A stretch of 64,000 nucleotides of DNA from Desulfuromusa kysingii. Lineage in GTDB: Bacteria > Desulfobacterota > Desulfuromonadia > Desulfuromonadales > Geopsychrobacteraceae. The stretch lies in assembly GCF_900107645.1 (NCBI RefSeq), contig NZ_FNQN01000005.1, positions 174,193 to 238,192 on the forward strand, written 5' to 3'. The first letter of the stretch is position 1, and each line of letters opens with the position of its first letter. The notes under the pieces are model-generated. The model made no database searches. It was not told where the DNA came from and saw only the letters and a program-made list of their open reading frames with translations. Made by a program: the position numbers and the translations under genes. Shown piece by piece: positions 1-9,552 of this stretch.

Positions 1-3000
1 TCAGTAAAGGGGTGACCCCATGCGCTTGTAGCTGAGTTAATGGCGAGAGCATTTGCTCTAAAAGTGCATGCAGCTCGATTTTTGCGTCAGATGATTCATG
101 CTTGTCTGTAGCCGGTTGTCTTAATGTCGGTAGCTCTTGTAATAAATGTAAGAATTTTCTGTGTTCTGCAAGCATGGGTTCTAGCGCTGAGAGGGGCTGT
201 TTCTTTCTCAACTGTTCTTCGAGTTCTCCCGCGAGTTGGTAAAGGTGGGTGGCTCCCAGGCTTCCAGCAACTCCTTTTAGGGAATGGACCCGAAGGAGTG
301 ATTCTTTATGGCGTTTTTGTCTCAGCTCTCGTTCTAGCTCTTGCTCTGTTGTTGCATATTGCTTCACATATTTGCTTAACAGATCAAGGTAGAGTTGTTG
401 GTTGCCTACGACGCGATGGATTCCAGCTATGACGTCAATCCCTGGAAGGGCCGCCTGCAGATCCGGAAATTCGGACGAGAGTTGTTGTTTCGATCCGGGC
501 AGCGTTGCCGGGGCCTCTCCCGGGAGCCAACGGAGCAGTTCCGCATATAACGTGTCAAGCTCGATGGGTTTGGTAATGTGACTGTTCATCCCGGCTGCCA
601 GACTTTCGGCATGGTGTTCATCCAAAGAGTGGGCCGTCATGGCAATGATCGGCAAGTCATGGGTTTCTTTCGTGTCCAACGCTCTGATCGCCCGTGTTGC
701 GCTTAATCCATCGAGTTCTGGCATTTGTATGTCCATCAGTACCAGGTCAAAGTCTTCGCTTTTCACTTTATTGACCGCTTCAAGACCATTTTTCGCTTCA
801 CAGACGGTGAGTCCAACATTTTCCAGTAAAGCACGGCCTAATTCACGACCCATTTCATTGTCATCAACCAGAAGCACTTTCATTTGTTGCCAGGCAGCAG
901 GTCGTTCCGGTGCGAAGAGACGTGATTTTGGAGGTGGTTCTCTTTCGCTAACTATTGCCTTGAGCAAATCAGAGGGGCTCGCCGGGATGGAGAGAACCTC
1001 AGTCAAGTCCAGAGAGGCCAGTTGTCTAGAGATGTCGGCAATATCGGCAGGGTTGGCCATCAGGATTTTTTTCACAGTGGGAGCGTTGACTGTTGTCAAA
1101 TATTTGGAAAATTCGAGCCCTGACATGTCCTCAAGATACATGCCGATCAGGAGATACAGGTACGGAGTGCTTTGTTCTTTGGCATTGTTCAATTGTATCA
1201 ACGCATCACTGGATGAGGCGACAGCATCGACCTTGAATTGCATCGCTTCAAGCATCGGTGGGAGAATTTTGTTGCAGTCAGGGCAGGAATTGGCAACCAA
1301 TATGGAGGTTCCCTGAAGTTCGCTCCTAGGTTGCAGGTATGCTTGTTCCTGGTTGGCTGTCGGGTCAATCTTGAAAGGGAGCTCAAAGTAAAAAGTACTC
1401 CCTTGTCCCGGCGTGCTCTCTACGCAGATCTCTCCGCCCATTAACTGACAGAGTTGTTGACATAAGGCCAAACCGAGGCCGCTACCACCCTGTTCACGAG
1501 TTGTAGAGTTGTCAACCTGGACGAATGGCTGAAAAATTGTCTTCATCTGCTCTGTTGTTATACCTATCCCTGTATCTGTAACGCTGAAAGCTAACCTGAC
1601 GAAGTTTTCTGCTGTTTCGACCAAGTCGATCTTCAGGGTGGCGCTCCCCTGAGGGGTGAACTTCAGAGCATTACTGAGCAGGTTGTTGAGAATCTGGGTG
1701 ACGCGCAGCGTATCTCCAATGAGGACCGGAGGAATCTCGCGACAGACGTCAACATGTATTTCAACCTTGCGTTTATCTTGTCTAAAGGCTAGCAGCTGGG
1801 CAATACCATAGAATAACTCCTCGGTTTGAAACGGGAGCTCTTTAAGTTTCAGTTGTTTGCCTTCAGAGATTTGTGAAAGGTCGAGAATTCCTGATATCAA
1901 TTCGAGCAATTGTTGGGCAGAAAAGCCGATTTTTTCCAGGTAATTTCTTTGTGTGCTGGAATTCTCCATCCCTTGCAGAAGCTTGTTCATACCAATAATG
2001 ATGTTCAACGGAGTGCGCAACTCATGACTCATATTGGCAAGGAAAGTGTTCCGCAATCTTGCCGTCTCTTCTGCCGCAGCTCGTGCAACTTCGCGCGAAT
2101 CGGCATGGATGAGAAGGGCGGCTTCCGCAGCAAAGGCATCCAGTCCGGTGTCATCATCAACAGCAAAGGTTGCAGGACAATTCGCCAGGAGAATCACCCC
2201 CAGTATTTCTTTGCCTATGGATATGGGAGTCAATGTCAGGGATTCGATGCCTGGATGCCCGTTGGGCAGAGGGATCGTACAATATTTCTGAAACTGTTCG
2301 CCGCTCAAAAAGGTGGTTTGGTTGCTCTTTAGTACACGGGCAAGCAGCGAATCTGAAGATTCGAGTAGAGTGAGAGCGTGTTTGGAAAGAGCCTCTTGAA
2401 ACAACGGATTGTCTGTGTATGAGCTGGGTTTGGCCCAATAGACTTTCGAGACAGCTGTAATTTTAAAGTGCCCACCTTCCATTGAGCAGTGGAGAAAGCG
2501 GCCCCCTTGTGCGCCGACAAATTTAGCCGCATTGACGACCAGCAATTCCAGAGACTGTTCCAGAGAACCATTGGTGAGATATTCCTTGCTGATTTCGTTA
2601 AGGGACTTGCGTCGTGCTTCAATACGCTGAATAGATAGGTATGCCGCACCCAGTTGGGTATTTGTTTCGGTGAGTTCCCGCGTCTGTTCAGCGACACTGT
2701 TTTCCAATGTTTCGGTATGCTGTTGCAATGTGTTGGCCATTTTTTGAAAACTTGTTTCCAACTGGCCTATTTCATCTTTGGATGTCACGGTGGGAAAATG
2801 GATCCCACGCCCTTGTGAGAACACCTGGATATTATTCTTAAGTCGATCAATCCTTTTAATAACCAAGCGGTTAAAGAGGAAGGTTAGTGTCACTGAGAAT
2901 AACAACAGGCCAATCAAGAGTGCGAGCAAAAAAGGGCGTGCTTGTTCGAGCCCGATGATGGCGTCTGTCTCAAGCAGGGTCAAATTATACCAGCCGATAT

Positions 3001-3862
3001 CGGCAAGAGCCCCAATGCCGACCAGATAGTCCACACCATCAATTTTAACGGTTATGACTTCAGTGTTTGTCGGGTCTGTTTGTAAGCGGATGATAGCTGC
3101 ACGGAGTTCGTCCCCGGACTGTTGTGAGTCGAAGTGTTGAAAGATTGTCTTGCGCTCGGATTTACTCTTGGCGATGGTGCGAAAGTCGATATACCCCTCA
3201 TCGCTGTGGGCCTGTATGGCGCCGTTGGCATCAATATAGAGACTGGTCACTCCGGGATGATCTGAAACAATAGCTGTGCTGATAAAGCCTGAGAGGTCGA
3301 GACCGGTGCCAATGATGCCGATAGGTTGACCGTCATCCCGGACGGTGACGTTGATCCAGACCTTTGCCAGCCCAAGATTTTGATCGTAATCAACATTGAG
3401 CTGATAATCCTGGTTTTGTTCGAGGGTGCGGGAGAACCAGAGGTCACCGGGTTGATTCGAATCAAGGGTGTAACGGGGTTCAAAGCTCAGGTCCTGACTG
3501 TCTTTATCTTTAAAGTAATAATGGCCTGATTCCTGGATCGCACAAAAGTAACTATGATCTGAAAAAAACTGCCGATAATCTTCGAGTTCAGTCATGGCAG
3601 CGGTGTGAAGCTCGGGGTCGTTCTCGTTTTTGAACCAATTCCTGATAACGGTTGATTCAGCTAATTTACGCGCCAGAACCAGCTCTTGTTTGAGGGGTTG
3701 CAAGGCTCGGAAACGGTTGTAGCTGACCTGCTCCTTTGCATACATCGTGGCAACGCCGGCACTGATGTCGCGGCTGATAAGTTGAAAGACGCCGTATGAG
3801 GCTAACAGGACAAAGACAAGGGAGACACAAATGAGGATAATGCTTTTTGTTTTAAGATTCAT
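1..3862 (-). CDS. Hybrid sensor histidine kinase, C-terminus cut by window edge
   Basis: The open frame runs from ATG 3862 off the left edge (about 1287 codons visible). In order it shows an N-terminal membrane segment (about residues 7-28), a double-Cache-like periplasmic sensor, a second membrane segment near 310-335, a HAMP-like linker, a GAF-like region, a HisKA H-box (SHELRTP, His613), a HATPase domain (GIGI and GSGLGL boxes), a degenerate receiver (about 860-970), an intact receiver (VLLVDD at 994, LMDIQMP) and an HPt domain (HSLKGVAGS, His1193). This is the ArcB/BarA-type phosphorelay layout. The first receiver has Gly907 where the phosphorylated Asp should be and lacks the acidic pair, so it is probably a pseudo-receiver. 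The ligand and output partner are unknown. Confidence 0.93.
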   Translation of the reverse strand, partial: MNLKTKSIILICVSLVFVLLASYGVFQLISRDISAGVATMYAKEQVSYNRFRALQPLKQELVLARKLAESTVIRNWFKNENDPELHTAAMTELEDYRQFFSDHSYFCAIQESGHYYFKDKDSQDLSFEPRYTLDSNQPGDLWFSRTLEQNQDYQLNVDYDQNLGLAKVWINVTVRDDGQPIGIIGTGLDLSGFISTAIVSDHPGVTSLYIDANGAIQAHSDEGYIDFRTIAKSKSERKTIFQHFDSQQSGDELRAAIIRLQTDPTNTEVITVKIDGVDYLVGIGALADIGWYNLTLLETDAIIGLEQARPFLLALLIGLLLFSVTLTFLFNRLVIKRIDRLKNNIQVFSQGRGIHFPTVTSKDEIGQLETSFQKMANTLQQHTETLENSVAEQTRELTETNTQLGAAYLSIQRIEARRKSLNEISKEYLTNGSLEQSLELLVVNAAKFVGAQGGRFLHCSMEGGHFKITAVSKVYWAKPSSYTDNPLFQEALSKHALTLLESSDSLLARVLKSNQTTFLSGEQFQKYCTIPLPNGHPGIESLTLTPISIGKEILGVILLANCPATFAVDDDTGLDAFAAEAALLIHADSREVARAAAEETARLRNTFLANMSHELRTPLNIIIGMNKLLQGMENSSTQRNYLEKIGFSAQQLLELISGILDLSQISEGKQLKLKELPFQTEELFYGIAQLLAFRQDKRKVEIHVDVCREIPPVLIGDTLRVTQILNNLLSNALKFTPQGSATLKIDLVETAENFVRLAFSVTDTGIGITTEQMKTIFQPFVQVDNSTTREQGGSGLGLALCQQLCQLMGGEICVESTPGQGSTFYFELPFKIDPTANQEQAYLQPRSELQGTSILVANSCPDCNKILPPMLEAMQFKVDAVASSSDALIQLNNAKEQSTPYLYLLIGMYLEDMSGLEFSKYLTTVNAPTVKKILMANPADIADISRQLASLDLTEVLSIPASPSDLLKAIVSEREPPPKSRLFAPERPAAWQQMKVLLVDDNEMGRELGRALLENVGLTVCEAKNGLEAVNKVKSEDFDLVLMDIQMPELDGLSATRAIRALDTKETHDLPIIAMTAHSLDEHHAESLAAGMNSHITKPIELDTLYAELLRWLPGEAPATLPGSKQQLSSEFPDLQAALPGIDVIAGIHRVVGNQQLYLDLLSKYVKQYATTEQELERELRQKRHKESLLRVHSLKGVAGSLGATHLYQLAGELEEQLRKKQPLSALEPMLAEHRKFLHLLQELPTLRQPATDKHESSDAKIELHALLEQMLSPLTQLQAHGVTPLL

Positions 3863-4170
3863 ATTGGGTTCTTATCCGCTGGAGATTTGATTTTTTGCAG
3901 CGGATACAGTTAGCGCTTGATAGTTCTCAAACTTCAGACTTAGGGCATTTTAACCAAACAATACGGTCACTCCCGTTGTCAAGCTGTGGCGGTGAAAAAG
4001 AAAATCCTTTTAGAATCCATCATTAGAAACACACAATATAATGATTTGCCCATAATTTAAAGATAAATCTTTAAAAAGATAGGTTTTTTTCAAACAGCGT
4101 GTGCTCTCGGGATTTTTTTTCAAGGAGTGGTATAATTTTTACATCGAAGAAAATACCTATAGGGAGAGTT
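3863..4170. other. Intergenic region between divergent genes
   Basis: AT-rich, with no convincing ORF. It must hold the promoters of the hybrid kinase (leftward) and the epimerase (rightward). TATAAT at 4131-4136 is a good -10 for the rightward gene, but no clear -35 lies 17 bp upstream. A Shine-Dalgarno AGGGAG sits at 4161-4166. Confidence 0.4.
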
Positions 4171-5064
4171 ATGCAAGTTTTTATCACGGGTGGAAGTGGC
4201 TTCGTGGGGCGAGCGGTCATACAGCGATTAATTAATGAGGGCCACTCTGTGCGTGCTTTGGTGAGAGCGGAAGGAGCTGTTCGTGGTATTGCTGAGGTTG
4301 AAGAAGTCTTAGGAGACACCACGCAACCCGAGACCTTATCTGCTCAGCTTTCAGACTGCGATGCTGTGATCCATCTGGTGGGAATTATACGGGAATTTCC
4401 TAAAAAAAGGGTGACCTTTCAACAACTCCATGTGGCGTCAACGGCGAATGTTCTCGAAGCTGCAACAGCACAGGGAGTGAAGCGTTTTCTGCAGATGAGC
4501 GCTAATGGGACCCGGGCTGATGCGATCACCCGTTACCATCAAACAAAATGGGAGGCAGAAGAGCAGGTCCGGCAATCCGGCCTTGACTGGACGATCTTCC
4601 GTCCATCGCTGATTTACGGTCCGGATGATCAGTTTATTAACCTGTTGGCACGGCTGATAAAAGCTCTGCCGGTTGTGCCGGTTATGGGCAATGGGGATTA
4701 TCAACTGCAGCCAGTCCATGTCGCCGACGTTGCCGCCGGATTTGTGCGGGCACTGGAAACCAGTGGGGCGGTGGGCAAAACATATCATTGCTGTGGGCCA
4801 GAGGTGCTCAGCTATAATCAGCTTCTCGATGTGATAGCTCGATGTTTGGGGCAAAGAGGTGGGGCGCGCAAACTGCATCAACCTCTCTGGTTGATGCAGC
4901 CAGTGGTTGCCGCGATGCAGTCAATACCACAGTTTCCGATGACCAGTGATCAGTTGCAGATGCTCTTAGAGGGGAATGTCTGTCCAGACTGTTGTTGGAA
5001 AGATGACTTGACCTTAGAACTACAAAACTTGACCAGCGGTATCCAAGCGTATTTACAGGTGTAA
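4171..5064 (+). CDS. NDUFA9-type atypical SDR / NAD(P)-dependent epimerase
   Basis: 297 residues starting at ATG 4171, chosen because AGGGAGAG lies just upstream; the frame is open further upstream but without a ribosome site. The N-terminus has the Rossmann motif ITGGSGFVG, followed by DAVIHLVGI and the FRPSLIYGP signature of extended/atypical SDRs. The sequence resembles the complex-I NDUFA9-like family common in bacteria, which binds NAD(P)H and whose bacterial role is poorly defined. It stands alone, convergent with the GntR gene. The substrate cannot be told from sequence. Confidence 0.85.
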   Translation: MQVFITGGSGFVGRAVIQRLINEGHSVRALVRAEGAVRGIAEVEEVLGDTTQPETLSAQLSDCDAVIHLVGIIREFPKKRVTFQQLHVASTANVLEAATAQGVKRFLQMSANGTRADAITRYHQTKWEAEEQVRQSGLDWTIFRPSLIYGPDDQFINLLARLIKALPVVPVMGNGDYQLQPVHVADVAAGFVRALETSGAVGKTYHCCGPEVLSYNQLLDVIARCLGQRGGARKLHQPLWLMQPVVAAMQSIPQFPMTSDQLQMLLEGNVCPDCCWKDDLTLELQNLTSGIQAYLQV

Positions 5065-5084
5065 GCGTAACCTTTTAGTCCCCT

Positions 5085-5798
5085 TCAGTAAGCATCAATG
5101 TTCTGATCGAGGAGGGAGTCAGTGACTGGCTCTCCTTGTGAATGAGCCATATTCTCCAACAGCACTTTGCCACCGATGGCCGCTGTTTTTTTGATCAGGT
5201 TCTCGGCGGCTTTACCGTCATGATCGTGGAAGGCTTTGAGCAGTTTATCATGCTCCGCAACGGAAATAGCCATCCGTCCTTCGACCGAAAGGGAGGCCAT
5301 CCGCAGGCGGGTGAATTTTTGACCTAACTGATTGATTAGTTCATATAGCTTGCTGTTGTCCGCGGCTTTTAAAAAGGTATCGTGAAACTCATGGTGGACC
5401 TTATAGAAGGTTTTTACATCACCCTCTGTCGCCAAACGTTTGAGCCGTTCGTTGATGGATATCAGTTTTGCGAGCTCTTTTTCTGACAAATTTTCTGCTG
5501 CCAGCTCGGCGGCATACCCTTCAAGAATACTCTTAACTGCGTAATATTCCTGGACGTCTTTCTCTGACAAAGCAGCTACAACCGCACCTTTACGTGGAAC
5601 AACAGTCAAATAACCTTCGGACTCTAGTTGTCGAAAAGCTTCACGTATCGGTGTCCGACTGATACCAAACCGTTCGGCGAGTTCTGGTTCAGCGACTTTT
5701 TCACCGGGTTTAAGGTCGCCCTTCAGGATGGCATCACGGATCGTTTCGAGAATTTTTTCCCGCAACGTTTGATGCCGTTCAATTAGTTTTGTTTTCAA
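5085..5798 (-). CDS. GntR-family regulator, FadR/FCD subfamily
   Basis: 237 residues. The start is TTG (5796-5798), preceded by a strong GGGAGGA. The N-terminal winged helix (about residues 12-75) has the GntR features ILKGDLKPGEKV, LAERFGISRTPIREA and LESEGYL. The C-terminal all-helical FCD domain (about 95-215) has the H-F-H-D segment (VHHEFHD) and a later H expected to bind a metal or acid ligand. A perfect palindrome lies 28-48 bp upstream of the start codon, suggesting autoregulation. The effector is unknown; adjacent metabolic genes are possible targets. Confidence 0.92.
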   Translation of the reverse strand: MKTKLIERHQTLREKILETIRDAILKGDLKPGEKVAEPELAERFGISRTPIREAFRQLESEGYLTVVPRKGAVVAALSEKDVQEYYAVKSILEGYAAELAAENLSEKELAKLISINERLKRLATEGDVKTFYKVHHEFHDTFLKAADNSKLYELINQLGQKFTRLRMASLSVEGRMAISVAEHDKLLKAFHDHDGKAAENLIKKTAAIGGKVLLENMAHSQGEPVTDSLLDQNIDAY

Positions 5799-5825
5799 TG
5801 TTATCCTCCCAAATTAGTATAAAAG

Positions 5826-5846
5826 AATTGTATACTGTATACAATT
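5826..5846. promoter_or_regulatory. 21-bp perfect palindrome, probable GntR operator
   Basis: Two 10-bp arms (AATTGTATAC and its exact complement) surround a central T. TTGTATAC-N-GTATACAA-type dyads are typical of FCD-type GntR operators. The site lies immediately upstream of the GntR gene, where it would cover its promoter. Confidence 0.75.
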
Positions 5847-6151
5847 GTTGTCAATCTTTATTTCACAACTAAAACAGTGTAGATTGGGGCGCAGATTTCA
5901 GATCTTTTGTTGTCCGGCCGCTAGCGACTAAACTTAATGTCAGGAGACGGCCTATGGGAGTTTCAAAGCGAGGTTTCTGTGCTAATATTGATCGTTCAAC
6001 ATGAATGGTCAAATACCGGAAGTATCGACGCTTAAAGGGGAGAGTTGTTTCGCTGCGCTTTCTCTATGAGTGTTACTTCCTGTTGCTGCAAAGTCTTGAG
6101 TCAATCTGTACTGCACACAGAACGGAAATTAATTATTATGGATGAATCCCT
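5847..6151. other. Non-coding stretch upstream of the TIM-barrel gene
   Basis: I see no convincing ORF, RNA gene or terminator. The region presumably carries the promoter of the downstream isomerase-like gene and could also be controlled from the adjacent GntR operator. Confidence 0.4.
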
Positions 6152-6940
6152 ATGATGGCCTCGTCACTTTACGTCTATACCCCGGCCCATTTGTTACCGG
6201 CCCGGCTCCCTTTTCTTCTCAATCGGCGGTTACAGCCAGAAGTGGCGTGTCAAGAAGTCGCCTTGGAAATGCTTGACTTTGTTCAACTTGGTGGCTGTGC
6301 TGATCAATTGCTGGAATCTGGGCTGAGCACGACTTTACATGCGCCCTTCAGTGCTTTTAATCCTGGGAGTAGTAAGAGAAAAATCCGTAATCATTCATTG
6401 CAGATGGCTGCTCAATCGCTCCTGTTAGCAGAAAAACTTCATGCCCGAAGAATTGTTTTTCATCCTGGTCTTGCCTATGGCAGTGATGCCAAGAAGGTTG
6501 CCTCCTGGTTTGAGAACAGCCTGACCTTCTGGCCCGAGTTTATTCAGCGTGCAGCTGAGATAAACTGCACCCTCTGTATTGAAAATATCTATGCGACGTC
6601 GCCAGACATCTTGATTCGTCTCCTTGTGGAACTCGACTCACCCCATATCGGCCATGTGTTCGATGTGGGGCACTGGAATATCTTTGGGACGGGATCGTTG
6701 TGTGGTTGGTTGGCTGAGACAGCCCCCTACTTAAAGCATATGCATCTGCATGATAATAATGGTGGGAAAGACGAGCATCTTGCTGTCGGGCAGGGAACTG
6801 TTCCGTTTTCAGACCTGTTTGGGTGGCTTAAGACAGCGCAATCCCCACCTACGATCACTCTGGAAAATCACAGTTTGCCTGAAGTTGAACAATCTTTAGT
6901 TACTCTTCAGGGGCACTTTCCTGAGATTTTAAAGGCCTGA
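6152..6940 (+). CDS. Sugar phosphate isomerase/epimerase-like TIM-barrel protein
   Basis: 262 residues of the AP-endonuclease-2 / xylose-isomerase-like superfamily. Metal-site motifs are in the expected order: TLHAPF near 62, VFHPG near 101, CIENIY near 143 (metal-ligand Glu), HVFDVGHWN near 172 and HMHLHDN near 197, then GQGTVPF and TLENH. Members isomerize or epimerize sugars or cleave related C-C bonds using divalent metal; the substrate here is unknown. The start is uncertain (ATGATG at 6152, no good Shine-Dalgarno). It converges with the panE-like gene 16 bp downstream. Confidence 0.8.
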   Translation: MMASSLYVYTPAHLLPARLPFLLNRRLQPEVACQEVALEMLDFVQLGGCADQLLESGLSTTLHAPFSAFNPGSSKRKIRNHSLQMAAQSLLLAEKLHARRIVFHPGLAYGSDAKKVASWFENSLTFWPEFIQRAAEINCTLCIENIYATSPDILIRLLVELDSPHIGHVFDVGHWNIFGTGSLCGWLAETAPYLKHMHLHDNNGGKDEHLAVGQGTVPFSDLFGWLKTAQSPPTITLENHSLPEVEQSLVTLQGHFPEILKA

Positions 6941-6955
6941 AAGATCGGACCCTTC

Positions 6956-7867
6956 TCAGTTTTCTCCACAGTCAAGTAATGTAAATAGCATTTCGATAAG
7001 TGGCATGCTGACGTTGGCGGTTTTGGCTTGTTGCAACGGAATCGCATAGATGGCTTCGAGTTCCAGCGCTCGTCCTTCGATCCGGTCAATCATCATGCTG
7101 GGGCGGTAATGATCCATTTTTTCACTAAAAGAGATCAGCTGCTGACTGAACTTGAGTGCATCAATTTGGGTTTCCAACTTCTGGGCGTTGGCTCCCGCGA
7201 TCACTTCAAGCATCAATTTCTTTACTAGCTCTTTACTTGGGGGGTGGTTGAGGATTTCAGTGACGTCCTTCTCTAGCAACGCCGACAAACCGTTAAAGGG
7301 GATATTCCAGACCAACTTTTCCCAACGGGCCCGCCGCAGGTCACTGACGGCGGTACATGGGACCCCGGCTGTTTGAAACATCTCTGCGAGATTGTGACTG
7401 CGTTGGCTACTGCCGCCACGAAACTCACCAAGGAGGATTTTTCCTTCTCCGAGGTGATGAACCGTCCCTGGCTCCCCTCTGTTGCTGCATAGAAATGCAA
7501 CCCCTCCGAGGACACGTTCAGGGCCGAAAGCTGTCGCGAGAAGCTCCTCATTTCCAAGGCCGTTCTGCAGCGTCAGGATCGCTGTGTTATCGCCAAGAAG
7601 TGGACGAACGAGCTCAATTAAGTGGTGATTTGAAATAGTTTTCAGGCCGACGATCACCAGATCGACAGGGCCAATCTCTTGCGGAGTCAGATAGGAGGCG
7701 ACTTGAGGAAGGTAAAAATCGCCATGACAGGAAAAGACGTGAAGCCCGTTTTCCTGAATCGCTTGATAATCCCGTCGCAGTAAGAAATGTAGGTCTTGCC
7801 CACTACGTTGGAGCATCGCCCCATAATAGAGGCCAAGAGCTCCTGATCCGATGATGCCGATGCGCAT
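6956..7867 (-). CDS. panE: 2-dehydropantoate 2-reductase family protein
   Basis: 303 residues. It opens with the NADP-binding GSGALGLYYG motif (residues 7-16), continues with LQNGLGNEE and GGVAFL as in ketopantoate reductases, and has the C-terminal helical ApbA_C domain containing KLVWNIPFNGLSALL. The family reduces 2-dehydropantoate to pantoate for coenzyme A synthesis, but many paralogues act on other 2-keto acids, so the exact substrate is an inference. The start has AGGAGT upstream. It lies 18 bp downstream of the TPR gene, probably in one transcript. Confidence 0.85.
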   Translation of the reverse strand: MRIGIIGSGALGLYYGAMLQRSGQDLHFLLRRDYQAIQENGLHVFSCHGDFYLPQVASYLTPQEIGPVDLVIVGLKTISNHHLIELVRPLLGDNTAILTLQNGLGNEELLATAFGPERVLGGVAFLCSNRGEPGTVHHLGEGKILLGEFRGGSSQRSHNLAEMFQTAGVPCTAVSDLRRARWEKLVWNIPFNGLSALLEKDVTEILNHPPSKELVKKLMLEVIAGANAQKLETQIDALKFSQQLISFSEKMDHYRPSMMIDRIEGRALELEAIYAIPLQQAKTANVSMPLIEMLFTLLDCGEN

Positions 7868-7885
7868 GATATTGATACTCCTGAG

Positions 7886-8743
7886 TTAAAAATTAAACTG
7901 GGCCTGAAGTTGAGGACGTCCCTGTTGCCATCCGAGAGAGAAGCCAAAACGATGTTGCAATTGGTTCAGAAAGTGATCCTGTTGGCGCCGATTGAATTTG
8001 TGGGCATTGTTCATGGCGTTATAAATGTTGCCACCATACCAGCCAATCTCAAAAAGGGATAAGATCCCCGCTGTCGCATAATTTTCGTTTTCCCAAGACT
8101 CTATGGCACCATAAATAAAAGCTGTATTGAGGGCAAAAGCGATCCCGGCTTGAAGCGGCCGTTCCGTGTAAAGTTGTCCTGCTCCAGGGAGGAGGGCAGA
8201 GAGCGTTCCTGCCAGCTGTGGTGACTTGTTTTCGAGCTGTTGGTACGCATCAAGAGACAAGGAAAGTTGCTGCTTCAACGGCGCTTGAAATTGGGAGAAG
8301 GTGCTGTGCGCCTGATCCGGTTTATCTTGTTGCAGTTGGCTCAGACCCAACTTGTAGCGGTTTGCATCAGCAGGAGCGGTGTCTTGAATTGCCCTGTAGC
8401 GCACTTCTGCAGCGGCAAAATCGCCTCGGTTGTAAGCTGCATCTGCGTAAAGCTGCCGGGCTGTTTTTGCCTCATCACTCTCAGGATAGACCGTCCAGAC
8501 TTTTTCCAGTGCAGAATCCGCTTGTTGCCAACGCTCCCCTGCCAGCAAGCATTGACCAATGGCAAGCTGGGCATAAGCGGCCCGCGAATCTTCCGGGGTG
8601 TAATGCAGAAAGCGCTTATATTCGGTAATGGCGCGATAATAATCTTTCTCAGCAGCGAGACTGTCAGCAAAAGAAAGAAAGCCGTTTGTGGCGCAGGCAT
8701 TGGGGGTAACAGATAGTAATATGAAGAGTACAAATATTGGCAT
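7886..8743 (-). CDS. Exported TPR-repeat protein with C-terminal hydrophobic segments
   Basis: 285 residues. A signal peptide covers about residues 1-20 (ending near NACAT). Several TPR-like helical pairs follow (for example AEKDYYRAITEYKRFL, LLAGERWQQADSALEKV, AYNRGDFAAAEVRYRAI). The C-terminal third contains GAGQLYTERPLQAG and small hydrophobic stretches. This architecture occurs in uncharacterized cell-envelope proteins of delta-proteobacteria. It is probably periplasmic or membrane-associated and involved in protein-protein contacts. The function is not known. Confidence 0.75.
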   Translation of the reverse strand: MPIFVLFILLSVTPNACATNGFLSFADSLAAEKDYYRAITEYKRFLHYTPEDSRAAYAQLAIGQCLLAGERWQQADSALEKVWTVYPESDEAKTARQLYADAAYNRGDFAAAEVRYRAIQDTAPADANRYKLGLSQLQQDKPDQAHSTFSQFQAPLKQQLSLSLDAYQQLENKSPQLAGTLSALLPGAGQLYTERPLQAGIAFALNTAFIYGAIESWENENYATAGILSLFEIGWYGGNIYNAMNNAHKFNRRQQDHFLNQLQHRFGFSLGWQQGRPQLQAQFNF

Positions 8744-8890
8744 AATAGCACTTTCTTGTCTGGGCGAAAAAAATGTAGCAAAAACATTAACACAGTCACT
8801 TCAACTGACTCTATAGAAAACCCGCGCTGAAGGTCGATGTTTTAAACGGTTTTCTCTTTTTATTCAAGGAGTTAACTTTTAATTATAACT

Positions 8891-8919
8891 TTGACGGAAT
8901 AAGTCATTTGTGCTATTAT
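8891..8919 (+). promoter_or_regulatory. Sigma-70-type promoter of carD
   Basis: TTGACG (8891-8896), a 17-bp spacer and TATTAT (8914-8919) give a near-consensus housekeeping promoter 28 bp before the carD start codon. Confidence 0.7.
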
Positions 8920-8946
8920 TACTGATCTAGCCAAAGGAGTTTAATT

Positions 8947-9426
8947 GTGTTTAAAGTCGGGGATATGGCAGTTTATCCAACTCAAGGAGTTGGGGTCGTT
9001 GAGGATATTGAAGTTCGTGAGTATTCTGGGCATAGTCAAAAGTTTTATATCCTGAGAATTGTCGATAGTGATATGAAGATTATGATTCCAGTTGGCAATG
9101 TTAGTAACGTTGGCATGCGTCGGTTAATCGATCAACAGCGGATAACCGGGGTTTTTGATGCGTTAGCTGAGCCTGCTCCTAGTGGAAAGGTGGCGTCGTG
9201 GAGTCGTCGACAACGAGAGTACAATGATAAATTAAAAACAGGTGATTTGTTGGAAGTCGCACATGTTTTACGTGACCTGTATCAAATTGGTACGGGAAAA
9301 GAACTTTCTTACGGAGAAAAGAAGGTCTTGGAACAAGCGCGTAAGTTGTTAGTGACAGAAGTGGCTCTTGCTGAAGGGGCTAAAGAAGCTCAGGTTGTCC
9401 AAAGATTAGAAAATATTTTCCATTAA
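8947..9426 (+). CDS. CarD-family transcriptional regulator
   Basis: 159 residues. The start is GTG 8947 with an ideal AAAGGAG 7 bp upstream. The N-terminal CarD/TRCF RNA-polymerase-interaction domain (FKVGDMAVYPTQGVGVVEDIE) is followed by a helical DNA-binding C-terminal domain (about 65-159, RQREYNDKLKTGDLLEVAHVLRDL). CarD proteins bind the RNA polymerase beta subunit and stabilize open complexes at promoters. It has its own promoter and a terminator after it, so it is monocistronic, though it precedes the isoprenoid/tRNA-synthetase block. Confidence 0.93.
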   Translation: MFKVGDMAVYPTQGVGVVEDIEVREYSGHSQKFYILRIVDSDMKIMIPVGNVSNVGMRRLIDQQRITGVFDALAEPAPSGKVASWSRRQREYNDKLKTGDLLEVAHVLRDLYQIGTGKELSYGEKKVLEQARKLLVTEVALAEGAKEAQVVQRLENIFH

Positions 9427-9452
9427 ATCCGTTTTTGATATTGCAGTATTTG

Positions 9453-9485
9453 AGACCAGACACATATTATGTGCCTGGTCTTTCT
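9453..9485 (+). terminator. Rho-independent terminator after carD
   Basis: The hairpin AGACCAG-A-CAC / GTG-C-CTGGTCT has one mismatch and an AT-rich loop (ATATTAT), and is followed by a short T run. Confidence 0.7.
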
Positions 9486-9552
9486 GTATGGCAGAGGTCA
9501 TTTTATCATTCTTCGATACCAGATTATCTCTGGTTTCGGTTAAGGGAAAATT

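Noticed and set aside
639-1316. A 225-codon forward ORF
   Set aside because: It is the antisense shadow of the receiver-domain region of the hybrid kinase, which has clear family motifs in its own frame.
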